Of a DNA stretch of 64,000 bases, positions 25,750-34,951 are shown one piece after another. This DNA is from Burkholderia sp. SRS-46. Its GTDB lineage: Bacteria > Pseudomonadota > Gammaproteobacteria > Burkholderiales > Burkholderiaceae. The stretch covers positions 310,001 to 374,000 of the forward strand of contig NZ_PTXL01000005.1 of assembly GCF_004343775.1 (NCBI RefSeq). The letters run 5' to 3'. Position 1 is the stretch's first letter, and every line of letters begins with the position of its first letter. The notes under the pieces were generated by a model. It saw only the letters and a list, made by a program, of their open reading frames with translations, was not told the DNA's origin and made no database searches. The position numbers and the translations under genes were made by a program.

Positions 25750-27134
25750 CGGTTCTCCTCGACGGAGCGGGACGCGGCGTGACGCGCGCGGGCGGCATCG
25801 GCGGGCAACCGCGTGCCGGAACGAACCGGCGCGACCGCCGCGCCGTGCTGCAAGCCGAGCAGCGCGCGCAGGTACGGCGTCAGGAACCGGCCGTGCGGAT
25901 CCATCCGTTCGCGCAGCGCGAGGAAATCGTCCCAGCGCGGGTAGCAGGCCGCGAGGCCGGCCGCGGTCAGCCCGTGCACCTTGCCCCAGTGCGGCCGCCC
26001 GCCGTGGTTCAGGCAGATCGCCTGCACGCCCGCGAAGTAGGCGTCGAACGGCATCCCGCGATACTGGTGGACCGAGATGTGCACGCTGTCGCGCCCGTAG
26101 TTCGGGCTCAGCCAGATGTCGTCGCCGCGCACCCAGCGGTATTCGAGCGGGAACATCAGCGGGAAGGTGCGGCGCGCGATGAACGCGCGGATTTCGCGCA
26201 GCGCGTCGGCGCCGCGCTCGGCGGGCACGGCCCATTCCATTTCGTTGAAGCGGACCCGGCGCACCGTGGACAGCATCGCGTGACTCGCATCGACCTGCCG
26301 GCCGGCCGACACGGTCGATGCGCACAGCCGGCTCAGCGACGGGCACAGCGCCGGTACGCGCCGGCCGAGCCCGCACAGCGCGCCGAACACGGTGTTCTCG
26401 AGGAACGATTCCGCGGCGCGGCTGGTGCGGCTCGCGGTGTCGACCGCGTCGTCGGTGAGGTCCCACGCCTTGGTCAGCACGGTGTCGGTATGCGGGAACC
26501 AGTAGAACTCGAACGAGCGGTGCCGGCCGGTCAGCGCATCGGCCTGCGCGAGGCAATCGTCGAGCCGCATCGCGCCGCGTTCGAGGCGCAGCCGGAACGA
26601 CGGCACGACGCGCAGCCCGATCTCGGTCAGCACACCCAGCACGCCGAGCCCGATGCGGCCGCCTGCGAACAGGTCGGGGTGCGTGTCGGCCGATGCGCGG
26701 ATTTCCGAGCCGTCGGCGCCCATGAACACGAGGCTGTCGATCTGCGTCGACAGGTTGCCGAGCGCGATCCCGGTGCCGTGCGTGCCGGTGCTGGTCGCGC
26801 CGGCGATCGACTGCACGTTGATGTCGCCGAGGTTTTCCATCGCGTAGCCGCGCGCGGCGAGCGCGGGGCCGAGCGCCCACAGCCGCGTGCCGGCGTGGAC
26901 CCGCGCGACGCGCCGCGCGGGATCGAGGTCGATCACGCCCTGCATCCGGTCGAGCGACAGGATCACGTCGTCGGTCTGCACGAGCGGCGAGAACGAATGG
27001 CCCGCGCCGGCCGCCCGCACGGTCGCGCCGGACGCGGCCGCGTCGCGCAGCACGGCGGCCAGCGCGTCGCGCGACGCGGGTGTCGATACGGTTGCATCAG
27101 GACTGCTTACATATCCAGACCAGTTGCGCCACAT
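25746..27134 (-). CDS. FAD-linked sugar-lactone oxidase (D-arabinono-1,4-lactone oxidase-like)
   Basis: A 462-residue VAO/PCMH-fold flavoprotein. The N-terminal FAD domain carries GAGHSFSPLVQTDD, whose His in the GHS loop is a covalent-FAD position in this family, and TSTGTHGTG. The C-terminal ALO domain contains the conserved GGRPHWGKVHG and a family-typical C-terminal DPHGRFLTPYL. Relatives oxidise aldonolactones (L-gulono-, arabinono-) or alditols with O2. No signal peptide. It lies between the PLP enzyme and the MFS gene in one leftward operon. Confidence 0.9.
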   Translation of the reverse strand: MWRNWSGYVSSPDATVSTPASRDALAAVLRDAAASGATVRAAGAGHSFSPLVQTDDVILSLDRMQGVIDLDPARRVARVHAGTRLWALGPALAARGYAMENLGDINVQSIAGATSTGTHGTGIALGNLSTQIDSLVFMGADGSEIRASADTHPDLFAGGRIGLGVLGVLTEIGLRVVPSFRLRLERGAMRLDDCLAQADALTGRHRSFEFYWFPHTDTVLTKAWDLTDDAVDTASRTSRAAESFLENTVFGALCGLGRRVPALCPSLSRLCASTVSAGRQVDASHAMLSTVRRVRFNEMEWAVPAERGADALREIRAFIARRTFPLMFPLEYRWVRGDDIWLSPNYGRDSVHISVHQYRGMPFDAYFAGVQAICLNHGGRPHWGKVHGLTAAGLAACYPRWDDFLALRERMDPHGRFLTPYLRALLGLQHGAAVAPVRSGTRLPADAARARHAASRSVEENR

Positions 27135-27190
27135 GGTGATGTCCTCGTTGCCGATGCGTGAATGACGTGCCGCGCGCGCTGCGCCGGCCG

Positions 27191-28441
27191 TTAGAAAAAG
27201 CTCTTGCCTTCGCCCCGGTAGGTGAGGGCCTCGCCGGCCACCCGGCCCGCGCGGATCAGCAGCAGCGTGTTGAAGCGTTCGCACAGCTCGCCCGCCTTCG
27301 CGTGGCGGAACAGCACCGGCTCGCCGATCGCGAGCGCGACGCCGGGCGGCACGCGCAGCGGCGTCTGCACTTCGCCGGCGCCTTCGTTGCCGATCAGCGT
27401 GCAGCCGGCCGGCAGCCACGGGCGCGGCAAGCGGTGTGCACCGGCCGGGCCGGATGCGATGTAGCCGCCGCCCGAACACGTGACGATGCCGGGCTGCGGA
27501 ACCCGCGTGACGGGCAGCGCGAAACCGGCGGCGGGCCGCGCGCGGAACGTCGCGTAGTGATCGAACAGCGCCGGCGCGTAGAGGCCGGAGCCGGCCGCGA
27601 GCTCGGTGACGGACGCGTCGCCGCGCGTGCTCTCGATGCTGCCGGTGCCGCCGCCGTTGACGAAGCGCAGCGTGTGGCCGGCCGCCGCGAGCGCCTGCGC
27701 GACCGCGTGGCGGCGCGCGTGGATTTCCCGCGCGGAGCGGCGCTTGAGCCAGCGCAGCAGCGCGTTTCGCGCGGCGCTGCCGGGCACCGCGTCCATCACG
27801 CCGGCGATCTGCCCTTCGTAGCCCATCAGCCCGTCGAGCCGCACGCCCGGCCGCCGCGCGATGTGGTCCGCCAGCGCGAGCGCGCCGGCGACGTCGCGCA
27901 CCGGCGAGCGGTACATGCCGAAGTACAGGCCGGGATATGCCGACGACATGTCGAGATCGATCGCGAGCGGGAGCACGACACCCTCGGCGCGGGCCACCTC
28001 GTCGATGCGGTCGACCTGCGCGGCGTCGTCGACCATCAGCGCGATCGTGCGCTGCCGCCGCAGTTGCGCGGCGACCGCGCGCAGGTCAGCGGGCTCGACC
28101 GTCGGATACGCGACGACGAGGTCGTCGAAGCCGCCGTCCGCGAGCCACGCGGCCTCGGCGGCCGAATAGCACAGCAGGCCGCGCATGAACGGGCCGGCCG
28201 CCATCACCGAGCGCAGCAGCGCGCGCGAGCGCACCGATTTCGTCGCGAGGCGGATCGGCAGGTTGCCCGCGCGGCGCGCCAGGTCCGCGAGATTGGCGTC
28301 GAGGCGATCGAGGTCGACGAACGCGGCAGGCAGCGCGCGGCCCGCGAGCGCGTCGCGGTAGTACGCGTAATCGCGGGCGGCGGGCGGCGCGACGGGGAAC
28401 GCAAGGGTGGGCTCGGGCGGCGGCGGATCTGCGCGGTTCAT
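27191..28441 (-). CDS. D-threonine-aldolase-like/amino-acid deaminase PLP enzyme
   Basis: A 416-residue fold-type III PLP enzyme (alanine-racemase N-terminal barrel plus D-serine dehydratase-like C-terminal domain). The PLP lysine lies in IRLATKSVRSRALL, and the phosphate-binding GGGTGSIEST and the metal-binding C-terminal region (GNEGAGEVQTPL, FRHAKAGELCERFN) are visible. It is the first gene of the operon with the lactone oxidase and MFS permease. Substrate is unknown: a beta-hydroxy D-amino acid is likely from the family. The Met at 28441 gives the usual length. Confidence 0.8.
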   Translation of the reverse strand: MNRADPPPPEPTLAFPVAPPAARDYAYYRDALAGRALPAAFVDLDRLDANLADLARRAGNLPIRLATKSVRSRALLRSVMAAGPFMRGLLCYSAAEAAWLADGGFDDLVVAYPTVEPADLRAVAAQLRRQRTIALMVDDAAQVDRIDEVARAEGVVLPLAIDLDMSSAYPGLYFGMYRSPVRDVAGALALADHIARRPGVRLDGLMGYEGQIAGVMDAVPGSAARNALLRWLKRRSAREIHARRHAVAQALAAAGHTLRFVNGGGTGSIESTRGDASVTELAAGSGLYAPALFDHYATFRARPAAGFALPVTRVPQPGIVTCSGGGYIASGPAGAHRLPRPWLPAGCTLIGNEGAGEVQTPLRVPPGVALAIGEPVLFRHAKAGELCERFNTLLLIRAGRVAGEALTYRGEGKSFF

Positions 28442-28873
28442 GGACCTGGCTCGGTTGGGGGCGGGCGTTCGGCGCATCGATCGTTCGATGCAGGATGGCA
28501 GCCAGCATAGGGCCGGGTGGGGCGCGGACCAAGCGCGCAGCGGGTCGATCGATGGGTCCGATCTGGCCAATCGCCACGCGCGTGCGCGCGGGCGAGCGGC
28601 GTGCCGGCACGGTGCTGGACCGGCGCTTGCTTGGCGCGGCGGCGCGCATCGCCCGCGCGCACGCGAAGCGCCGCCGGGCGGGCGTTGCGCGCGTCGCTGC
28701 GCTGCGGCGCGGCCGGCGTGCGGCGCGAACCCGCGCGGCCCGATCGGCGGCCGCGAACCGCGCCGCTCTAGTGGGCCGATTCTAGTGCCGCTTTTGACGA
28801 TGTGCGGGTTTCGACCTAGAACCTACTCGCGGATGCACCCAAGAAGCGCGGCACGGCCCATCGAGGAGACGGT
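28442..28873. other. divergent intergenic region, no gene seen
   Basis: About 430 very GC-rich bases between the leftward PLP-enzyme operon and the rightward helical protein. They must contain both promoters. Open frames here are Arg/Ala-rich without family resemblance. GAGGAGAC just before 28874 is the ribosome site of the next gene. Confidence 0.4.
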
Positions 28874-29578
28874 GTGAACAAGAACAGCAGACTCTGGCGG
28901 CGCATAGGCTTCGTGGCGGCGATCGTCGCCGCCGTCGCGGTATGGCGCTACGCACAGCCGACGCCGGCGAGCGCCGCGCCGTCCGGCGACAAGACCGCAA
29001 GCGCGGCGCCCGGCCCGGCCGAAGCATCCGGCCCGGCGTCGGTCGGGCCGGGCCCCGAGGAACGCCGGCTCGATCTCGACGCGCTGCGCCGCAGCCTCGC
29101 GGCGCGGCCGGACGCCGACGCGGAACTGCAGCGCATCGTCGCGTTCGCGCGTTTTCGCGACACGGTCACCGCGTATGGCCGTGGCCGCAACAGCCTGCCC
29201 GAGGCCGAACGGGCCGCGCTGGCCAGGCGGATCCTCGACGAACTGCCCGAGCACGTCGCGCGCAACGAGATCGTGCCGGTGCAGGCGGAAGCCCTCAGCG
29301 CGGCGCTGCTGACGGACGTGCATGCCGATGCCGCGACGCGCGGCGCGGCGATCCAGTCGATGCGCGCGCAATGGGACGCGTATGCGCGGCAGACCGTCGG
29401 CCCGTCCCCGGCGCAGGACCCGCGCTATCTGGCGTACGAACAGCAGAGCCGCGACATCGTCCGGCAGGCGCAGGCGAGCGTCGTGGATCCCGCGTTGCAA
29501 CAGGCCGTCATCGCGCAGCGCCTGCAGGCGCTGCGGGTCCAGCTGTTCGACGGCGCATCACCGACCGGCGCGCACTGA
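28874..29578 (+). CDS. membrane-anchored helical protein, Lif-like layout
   Basis: A 234-residue protein starting at GTG 28874 behind a strong GAGGAG site. A single N-terminal membrane anchor (about 10-27) is followed by an Ala/Pro/Gly-rich linker (to about 60) and then an all-helical, charged domain to the end. This layout matches lipase-specific foldases (Lif), the anchored steric chaperones of Burkholderia and Pseudomonas lipases. However, the Lif signature RxxFDY is absent and it is shorter (Lif about 340). The next gene encodes a secreted esterase-fold enzyme 66 bases downstream, so a chaperone or secretion partner role is a reasonable hypothesis, not a demonstrated one. Confidence 0.6.
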   Translation: MNKNSRLWRRIGFVAAIVAAVAVWRYAQPTPASAAPSGDKTASAAPGPAEASGPASVGPGPEERRLDLDALRRSLAARPDADAELQRIVAFARFRDTVTAYGRGRNSLPEAERAALARRILDELPEHVARNEIVPVQAEALSAALLTDVHADAATRGAAIQSMRAQWDAYARQTVGPSPAQDPRYLAYEQQSRDIVRQAQASVVDPALQQAVIAQRLQALRVQLFDGASPTGAH

Positions 29579-29644
29579 CCGCCGGCGGCATCGCGCCGCG
29601 CGAGGGCGCGGCGATTCCATCACGTTGATCGAAAAGGAGGGGGC

Positions 29645-31021
29645 ATGTCCACAGCACGACGCCTGATGCGTCTGATCGCCGCGACCCTGCTGGGCGGCGC
29701 GGCACTGAACGGCCACGCGGCCGACACGACCGCGCCGGACCCGGCGATTCCATATTATTCGTGGTACGAAGTGATATTGCCGGAAAGCAGCGGCGCGTCG
29801 TGCGGCAACGGCACGCCGATGCGCTTCTACGTCAACCGCGCGCAGTCGGACAACCTGCTGTACATGATGGAGCCGGGCGGCGCGTGCTGGGATCACGGCA
29901 CCTGCACGCAGACGGCCACCGGGCCGGAAGCGGGCCTCGGCGGCTTCAACCCGGACGGCATCCCGCACAACTACATGAACGGCACGTTGAGCCAGACGGT
30001 GAAGGCGTCGTTCCTGTCGCCGCTGATGACGCGGATGGATCTCGCGCACATCCTCGTCGGCGAACCGAAGGTGGAGACGCAGGACTGGACGCAGGTGTTC
30101 GTGCCGTACTGCACCGGCGACATCCACATGGGCAGCGCGGTGCGCGGCTACACGTCGCCGACGGGCGACTGGCGGGTGCAGCACTACAGCGGGCTGAAGA
30201 ACATCCAGGCCGTCGCGCAATGGCTCGTCGCGCACGGCCTCGGCAAGCCCGGCCGACTGCTCGTGTACGGCATGAGCGCGGGCGGCTACGGCACGCTCGC
30301 CAACTACGCGACGCTGCGCAACACGCTGCAGCCGCAGGCGCACAGCTCGCTGCTCAACGATGCCGGCACCGTCTTCAATACGCGCTTCGACGCCGATCCG
30401 GCGACTCATCCGTCGGTCGGCCTGTATGCGAAGGCGCGCACCGAATGGGGGATGGATGCGCCCGACGGCATGATCACGGTGAACAGCCGGCTGACCCGTT
30501 ATTTCGATCCCGGCAACATGGGCAGCGCGTACGCGGCGCTGTCGGCGACCTATCCGCATGACCGCTTCGGCTTCTCGAGCTACCAGCGCGACCGGATCAT
30601 CGCCGCGTACCACTACCGCGCGTTCGTTCCCGCGGTGATCGCTGCGCCCGACGACGCGACCAAGGACGCGCTGTCGATCGCGATGTTCGAACGCGAGCTG
30701 GACGGGCTGAAGCAGACGATCAACCCGCTGCCGAACTTCGGCTACTTCATGCCGTGGGCGCGCAACGGCTTCATCGCGAACCACCAGGTGACCGCGGTCA
30801 GCTTCACCGGCTCGGGCATCCACGAGAACGGCATCGACGCGGACGTCGGCACCTTCGTCGCCGACCTGCTCAACCAGCAGGATCCGGCCGACCAGCCGGT
30901 GATGAAGGCGTTCCGCACCGAGAAGTGGTCGGATTTCACGTTCTCGACCTTCCTCGCGTGGATCGACAGCGTGCTGAACCTGACCGGCGAGGCGGGGCCG
31001 ATTTCGGGGCACCGGGCCTGA
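29645..31021 (+). CDS. secreted pectin-acetylesterase/NOTUM-like hydrolase
   Basis: A 458-residue secreted alpha/beta hydrolase. A signal peptide (MRLIAATLLGGAALNGHA) precedes the mature domain. The nucleophile elbow is GMSAGGYG. A cysteine-containing oxyanion segment, MMEPGGACWDHGTC, resembles the NOTUM/pectin acetylesterase family (GGxWC-type). The His in FTGSGIHENG near the C-terminus is the probable catalytic base. A strong ribosome site (AAAAGGAGGGGG) precedes the ATG. It likely removes acyl groups from a polysaccharide or lipid in the periplasm or outside the cell. Its partner may be the helical protein just upstream. Confidence 0.85.
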   Translation: MSTARRLMRLIAATLLGGAALNGHAADTTAPDPAIPYYSWYEVILPESSGASCGNGTPMRFYVNRAQSDNLLYMMEPGGACWDHGTCTQTATGPEAGLGGFNPDGIPHNYMNGTLSQTVKASFLSPLMTRMDLAHILVGEPKVETQDWTQVFVPYCTGDIHMGSAVRGYTSPTGDWRVQHYSGLKNIQAVAQWLVAHGLGKPGRLLVYGMSAGGYGTLANYATLRNTLQPQAHSSLLNDAGTVFNTRFDADPATHPSVGLYAKARTEWGMDAPDGMITVNSRLTRYFDPGNMGSAYAALSATYPHDRFGFSSYQRDRIIAAYHYRAFVPAVIAAPDDATKDALSIAMFERELDGLKQTINPLPNFGYFMPWARNGFIANHQVTAVSFTGSGIHENGIDADVGTFVADLLNQQDPADQPVMKAFRTEKWSDFTFSTFLAWIDSVLNLTGEAGPISGHRA

Positions 31022-31072
31022 GCGTGGAGTCCTAAACTGAAGGTGCGTCCGTGCCCGTTTCCGGAAAACATC

Positions 31073-32671
31073 ATGCGAATGCACCAAGCCGATCCGTCTG
31101 CACAATCGCCCCGCGACGAGCATGAGGCCATCGACGGCGAGCGCGGCTTTCGCGCGCTCGCCGAAGCGATCCCGCATATCGTGTGGACGGCCGATCCGGA
31201 CGGCTCGATCGACTTCGTCAACCAGCGCGGGCTCGACTTCGGCGGCATCACGCTCAGCCAGGCGCAGGGCTGGGACAACTGGTCGCCGTTCGTGCACCCG
31301 GACGACCTGCAACGGGCGTACGACCGTTGGGCGCTCTCGATCGCGACCGGCGACGAGTTCATGACGGAGTACCGGCTGCGGTCCGCGGACGGCGGGTACC
31401 GCTGGTTCCTGTGCCGCGCGCTGCCGTACCGGGATCGCGACGGCAAGATCGTCAAGTGGTTCGGCACCGAGACCGACATCGATGCCCAGAAACAGGCGCA
31501 GGCCGTGGCGGAGCGCGCGAACCGCGCGAAGTCCGATTTCCTGTCCAGCATGAGCCACGAGCTGCGCAGCCCGCTCAATGCGATCCTCGGCTTCGCGCAG
31601 CTGATGGCGTCCGATTCGCCGCCGCCGACGCCGTCGCAGCAGGCGAGCATCGACCAGATCCTGCGGGCCGGATGGCACCTGCTGGAGCTGATCAACGAAG
31701 TGCTCGATCTCGCCCGGATCGAATCCGGGCAGGTGCCGATGTCGCTCGAGGCGGTGCCGTTGAGCGAGATGCTGGATGAATGCGCGTCGATGGTCGCGCC
31801 GCAGGCGCGCCAGCGCGGCATCGACGCGCGCTTTCCGCCGGTCGGGCCGCTCAGCCACGTGCGCGCCGACCGCACGCGCATCAAGCAGGTGGTGGTCAAC
31901 CTGCTGTCGAACGCGATCAAGTACAACCGCCCGGCGGGCACGGTCGACGTCGCGTGCGCGACGCATGCGCCGGGCCGGGTGCGCATCAGCGTGCGCGATA
32001 CCGGCCCGGGGCTGTCGCCGGACCAGCTCGGCCGGCTGTTCCAGCCGTTCGAGCGGCTCGGGCAGGAAGCCGGCGCCGAGGAGGGCACCGGCATCGGCCT
32101 GGTGGTGGCCAAGCGGCTGACCGAGCTGATGGGCGGCGCGATCGGCGTCGACAGCACCGTCGGCGAGGGCAGCGTGTTCTGGATCGAGCTCGACGCGGCG
32201 GCGGCCCCCGGGCTCGCGCCGTCGGCCGCCACGCAACCCGCCGCGCCGGCCGGTGACGCGATCGGCGGCGCGGCCGCCGGCATGGCCGCGCACACCGTGC
32301 TCTACATCGAGGACAACCCCGCGAACCTGAAGCTCGTCGAACAGCTGGTCGCGCGGCGCGCGGACCTGCACATGCTGAGCGCCGCGACCGGCCTGCACGG
32401 CGTCGAGCTCGCGCGCCGCGCGCGGCCGCGGGTGATCGTGATGGACATCAACCTGCCCGACATCAGCGGCATCGACGCGCTGGCGCATTTGCGCGCGCAC
32501 GCGGAGACGGCGGCCATTCCGGTCGTCGCGCTGAGCTCGAATGCGATGGCGCGCGACATCGAAAAGGGCCTGAAAGCCGGCTTCTTCCGCTACCTGACCA
32601 AGCCGATCCGCATCGACCAGTTCATGCAGGCGCTGGCCGACGCCGTCGCGGCGGCCGTCGGCCGGCCTTAG
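31073..32671 (+). CDS. hybrid PAS sensor histidine kinase with receiver
   Basis: About 532 residues, without membrane segments. A PAS/PAC domain (about 15-140: PHIVWTADPDGSIDFVNQRG) is followed by HisKA (H-box SHELRSPLNAI). HATPase_c follows (N-box NLLSNAIKYN, G-boxes DTGPGLS and GTGIGLVVAKRL), then an Ala-rich linker and a C-terminal receiver (YIEDNPANLK, phospho-Asp in IVMDINLPD). A GTG start at 31043 would add ten residues; the ATG is more probable. The next gene, 26 bases downstream, is a receiver-adenylate cyclase, which is the likely phosphotransfer output. Confidence 0.9.
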   Translation: MRMHQADPSAQSPRDEHEAIDGERGFRALAEAIPHIVWTADPDGSIDFVNQRGLDFGGITLSQAQGWDNWSPFVHPDDLQRAYDRWALSIATGDEFMTEYRLRSADGGYRWFLCRALPYRDRDGKIVKWFGTETDIDAQKQAQAVAERANRAKSDFLSSMSHELRSPLNAILGFAQLMASDSPPPTPSQQASIDQILRAGWHLLELINEVLDLARIESGQVPMSLEAVPLSEMLDECASMVAPQARQRGIDARFPPVGPLSHVRADRTRIKQVVVNLLSNAIKYNRPAGTVDVACATHAPGRVRISVRDTGPGLSPDQLGRLFQPFERLGQEAGAEEGTGIGLVVAKRLTELMGGAIGVDSTVGEGSVFWIELDAAAAPGLAPSAATQPAAPAGDAIGGAAAGMAAHTVLYIEDNPANLKLVEQLVARRADLHMLSAATGLHGVELARRARPRVIVMDINLPDISGIDALAHLRAHAETAAIPVVALSSNAMARDIEKGLKAGFFRYLTKPIRIDQFMQALADAVAAAVGRP

Positions 32672-32697
32672 CGCGTCGTGCGGCCGGGCGACCCATC

Positions 32698-33822
32698 ATG
32701 AGCGAACCCGCGGCGATCCTCGGCGCCCGCATCCTGGTCGTCGACGATCTGGAAGCCAATGTCCGGCTGCTCGAGCAGATCCTGCGCCGGGCCGGCTATG
32801 CGCAGGTGTCGTCGACGATGGATGCCGCCGAGGTCCACGCGCTGCATCGCGCGCATCGCTACGACCTGATCCTGCTCGATCTCCAGATGCCGGGCACCGA
32901 CGGCTTCCAGGTGATGGAAAGCCTGAAGGCGCTCGAGGCGGACAACTACCTGCCGGTGATCGTGATCACCGCGCAGCCGGCGCACAAGCTGCGCGCGCTG
33001 GAGGCCGGCGCGAAGGATTTCATCAGCAAGCCGTTCGATCTCGCCGAAGTGCTGATGCGGGTGCGCAACATGCTGGAGGTGCGCGTGCTGAACCGCACGC
33101 TGCGCGAGCAGGGCGACGAGCTGAAGCGCCTGGTCGCGAAGGTGGTCGCCGAGCAGCAGGTGTCGGAGCGGCTGCTGCTGAACATGCTGCCCTATCCGAT
33201 CGCACAGCGGCTGAAGGCCCACCTCGACGGCATGGCCGACCGCTTCCCGCAGGTGATCGCGGACCGCTTCCCGGAGGTGTCGGTGCTGTTCGCCGACATC
33301 GTGGATTTCGCGGGCTTCGCGGCCGGCATGAGCGCCGAGCAGCTCGTCGAGATGCTCAACGACATCTTCACCGAGTTCGACGTGATCGCCGACCGGCGCG
33401 GCCTCGAGAAGATCAAGACGATCGGCGACGCGTACATGGCGGCGGCCGGGCTGCCGGTACCGGTGGCCGACCATGCGGCGCGGGCCGCGCACATGGCGCT
33501 CGACATGATCGACGCGATGGCCCGCTTCAATGCGCAGCGGCGCTGCAACCTGCAGTTGCGCATCGGCATCAACAGCGGCGAGGTCGTGGCCGGCGTGATC
33601 GGCAAGCGCAAGTTCATCTACGACCTGTGGGGCAGGGCGGTCAATCTCGCGAGCCGGATGGAATCGCAGGGCGTGGCCGGGCGCGTGCAGGTGACGGACG
33701 CCACCCGCGAGCGGCTCGGCGCGGCGTTCGTTTGCGAGGCGCGCGGCACGATCGCCGCGAAAGGCATCGGCGAGCTCAATACGTGGTTCCTGGTCGGCAG
33801 GAACGCGGAGCCTGACGGCTGA
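32698..33822 (+). CDS. response regulator with class III adenylate cyclase output
   Basis: A 374-residue protein. The receiver domain (about 10-125) has phospho-Asp in LILLDLQMPG and the conserved Lys in FISKPFD. A helical linker follows, then a class III nucleotide cyclase (about 185-365). Metal-binding Asp residues lie in FADIVDFAG and TIGDAY. The substrate-specifying Lys (EKIKTIGDAY) and Asp (FIYDLWGRAVNLASR) are the adenine-selecting pair, and the transition-state Asn/Arg are kept. It is therefore predicted to make cAMP on phosphorylation. Just downstream of the hybrid kinase, so the two form one signalling unit. Confidence 0.9.
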   Translation: MSEPAAILGARILVVDDLEANVRLLEQILRRAGYAQVSSTMDAAEVHALHRAHRYDLILLDLQMPGTDGFQVMESLKALEADNYLPVIVITAQPAHKLRALEAGAKDFISKPFDLAEVLMRVRNMLEVRVLNRTLREQGDELKRLVAKVVAEQQVSERLLLNMLPYPIAQRLKAHLDGMADRFPQVIADRFPEVSVLFADIVDFAGFAAGMSAEQLVEMLNDIFTEFDVIADRRGLEKIKTIGDAYMAAAGLPVPVADHAARAAHMALDMIDAMARFNAQRRCNLQLRIGINSGEVVAGVIGKRKFIYDLWGRAVNLASRMESQGVAGRVQVTDATRERLGAAFVCEARGTIAAKGIGELNTWFLVGRNAEPDG

Positions 33823-33978
33823 CGCGCGGCGCGCTGCAGGAATTTCGGGCATGCTTCAGGCAATCGATGGCCGTTCCCGGCATCGCCGGAATACGCGTGA
33901 CGCGATCGCCGTCGCCACGCAACCGCGCGATTTCCGGTCCTTTCAATACAGCTGCCCGCACGAGGAATCGCAACCGAC

Positions 33979-34863
33979 ATGATCACGCATGGCGCATGGG
34001 TTCATGCATTCAGCACCAACGGGCAGCGCGGCAATGCCGCGGTCGTGTTTGCCACTGGCGCGCACGAGCGGGTGGACGTCGACGCGTGCGTGGCGACGGC
34101 CGACCGGCTGCAGTGCGAAGTCACCTGGATCCGGCGCGACACGACGCCGTTCGGCACCGGCCTGCGCTTCTTCACGCCGGGCGGCGAGATCGCGTTCTGT
34201 GGCCACGGCACGCTGGCCGCGGCCGCGTGGCTCGCCGCGCGCGACGGCGGCGCAACGGCGCGGGTGTTCGACGTCGGCGGCGCGCCGCTACGCGTCGAGC
34301 AGGATGCGCACGGGCGCTGGTCGTACCTGCAGGACGCGGGCGGCGCGCAGCCCGTCGACGGCGACGCGCTCGGCGACGCGCTGGCCGCGCTCGGCGTGCC
34401 GAACCCGGCGGCGCTGCGCGCGACCGGCGCGACGCTCGCGCGCTCGATCGGCGCGCCGCGCGACAAGCTGCTCGTCGCATTGCCCGACGCGGCCGCGCTG
34501 CGCGACATCGCGCTCGACCCCGCCCGCCGCGACGCGCTGTGCGCGCGCCTCGACACGACGGGCCTCTATGTCTACGCGGTGTGCGACGCAGCGGCGGCGC
34601 CGCGCCTCGTCGCGCGGCACTTCCCGCTGCGCTGCGGGATGCAGGAGGACATGGCCACCGCCGGCATCGCGCCGACCGTGGTGCGTCACGCCGGCCTGCC
34701 GGTCGACGCGGGTGACGTCGTCATCGACCAGGGCGGCCCGGATTGCGCGCATGCACGCCTCGTCGTATCGGCGGGCGGCCCGGGCACGGCGTGGCGCGTC
34801 GCGGGCGAGTGCGTGATCGTGCGCGAGCTGCGGCTTGCGGGCGTGGTCGAGCCGGTGCACTGA
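33979..34863 (+). CDS. PhzF-family isomerase-like protein
   Basis: A 294-residue PhzF/DapF-fold protein. Family motifs include the early GNAAVVF (GQRGNAAVVFATG), a TPGGEIAFCGHGTLAAA block with the conserved GHxT-type catalytic region, and a C-terminal DQGGPD-type phosphate-loop segment. PhzF proteins isomerise the phenazine precursor DHHA, but most orphan members act on unknown substrates. No other phenazine genes are present. It stands alone, 157 bases downstream of the cyclase gene, and is convergent with the HAF-repeat gene. Confidence 0.85.
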   Translation: MITHGAWVHAFSTNGQRGNAAVVFATGAHERVDVDACVATADRLQCEVTWIRRDTTPFGTGLRFFTPGGEIAFCGHGTLAAAAWLAARDGGATARVFDVGGAPLRVEQDAHGRWSYLQDAGGAQPVDGDALGDALAALGVPNPAALRATGATLARSIGAPRDKLLVALPDAAALRDIALDPARRDALCARLDTTGLYVYAVCDAAAAPRLVARHFPLRCGMQEDMATAGIAPTVVRHAGLPVDAGDVVIDQGGPDCAHARLVVSAGGPGTAWRVAGECVIVRELRLAGVVEPVH

Positions 34864-34951
34864 CGCGCCGGTCGCGCGCGCCCGGACCCGGGCCGCCTGA
34901 CGGGCATCCGGGCACCGGGCCGAGGCGGTCGCCGGCCGGCCGATGCTCCGC

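Noticed and set aside
28442..28873. Possible gene in the GC-rich gap before the helical protein
   Set aside because: Frames here are Arg/Ala-rich on both strands with no motif, and the region must hold two promoters.
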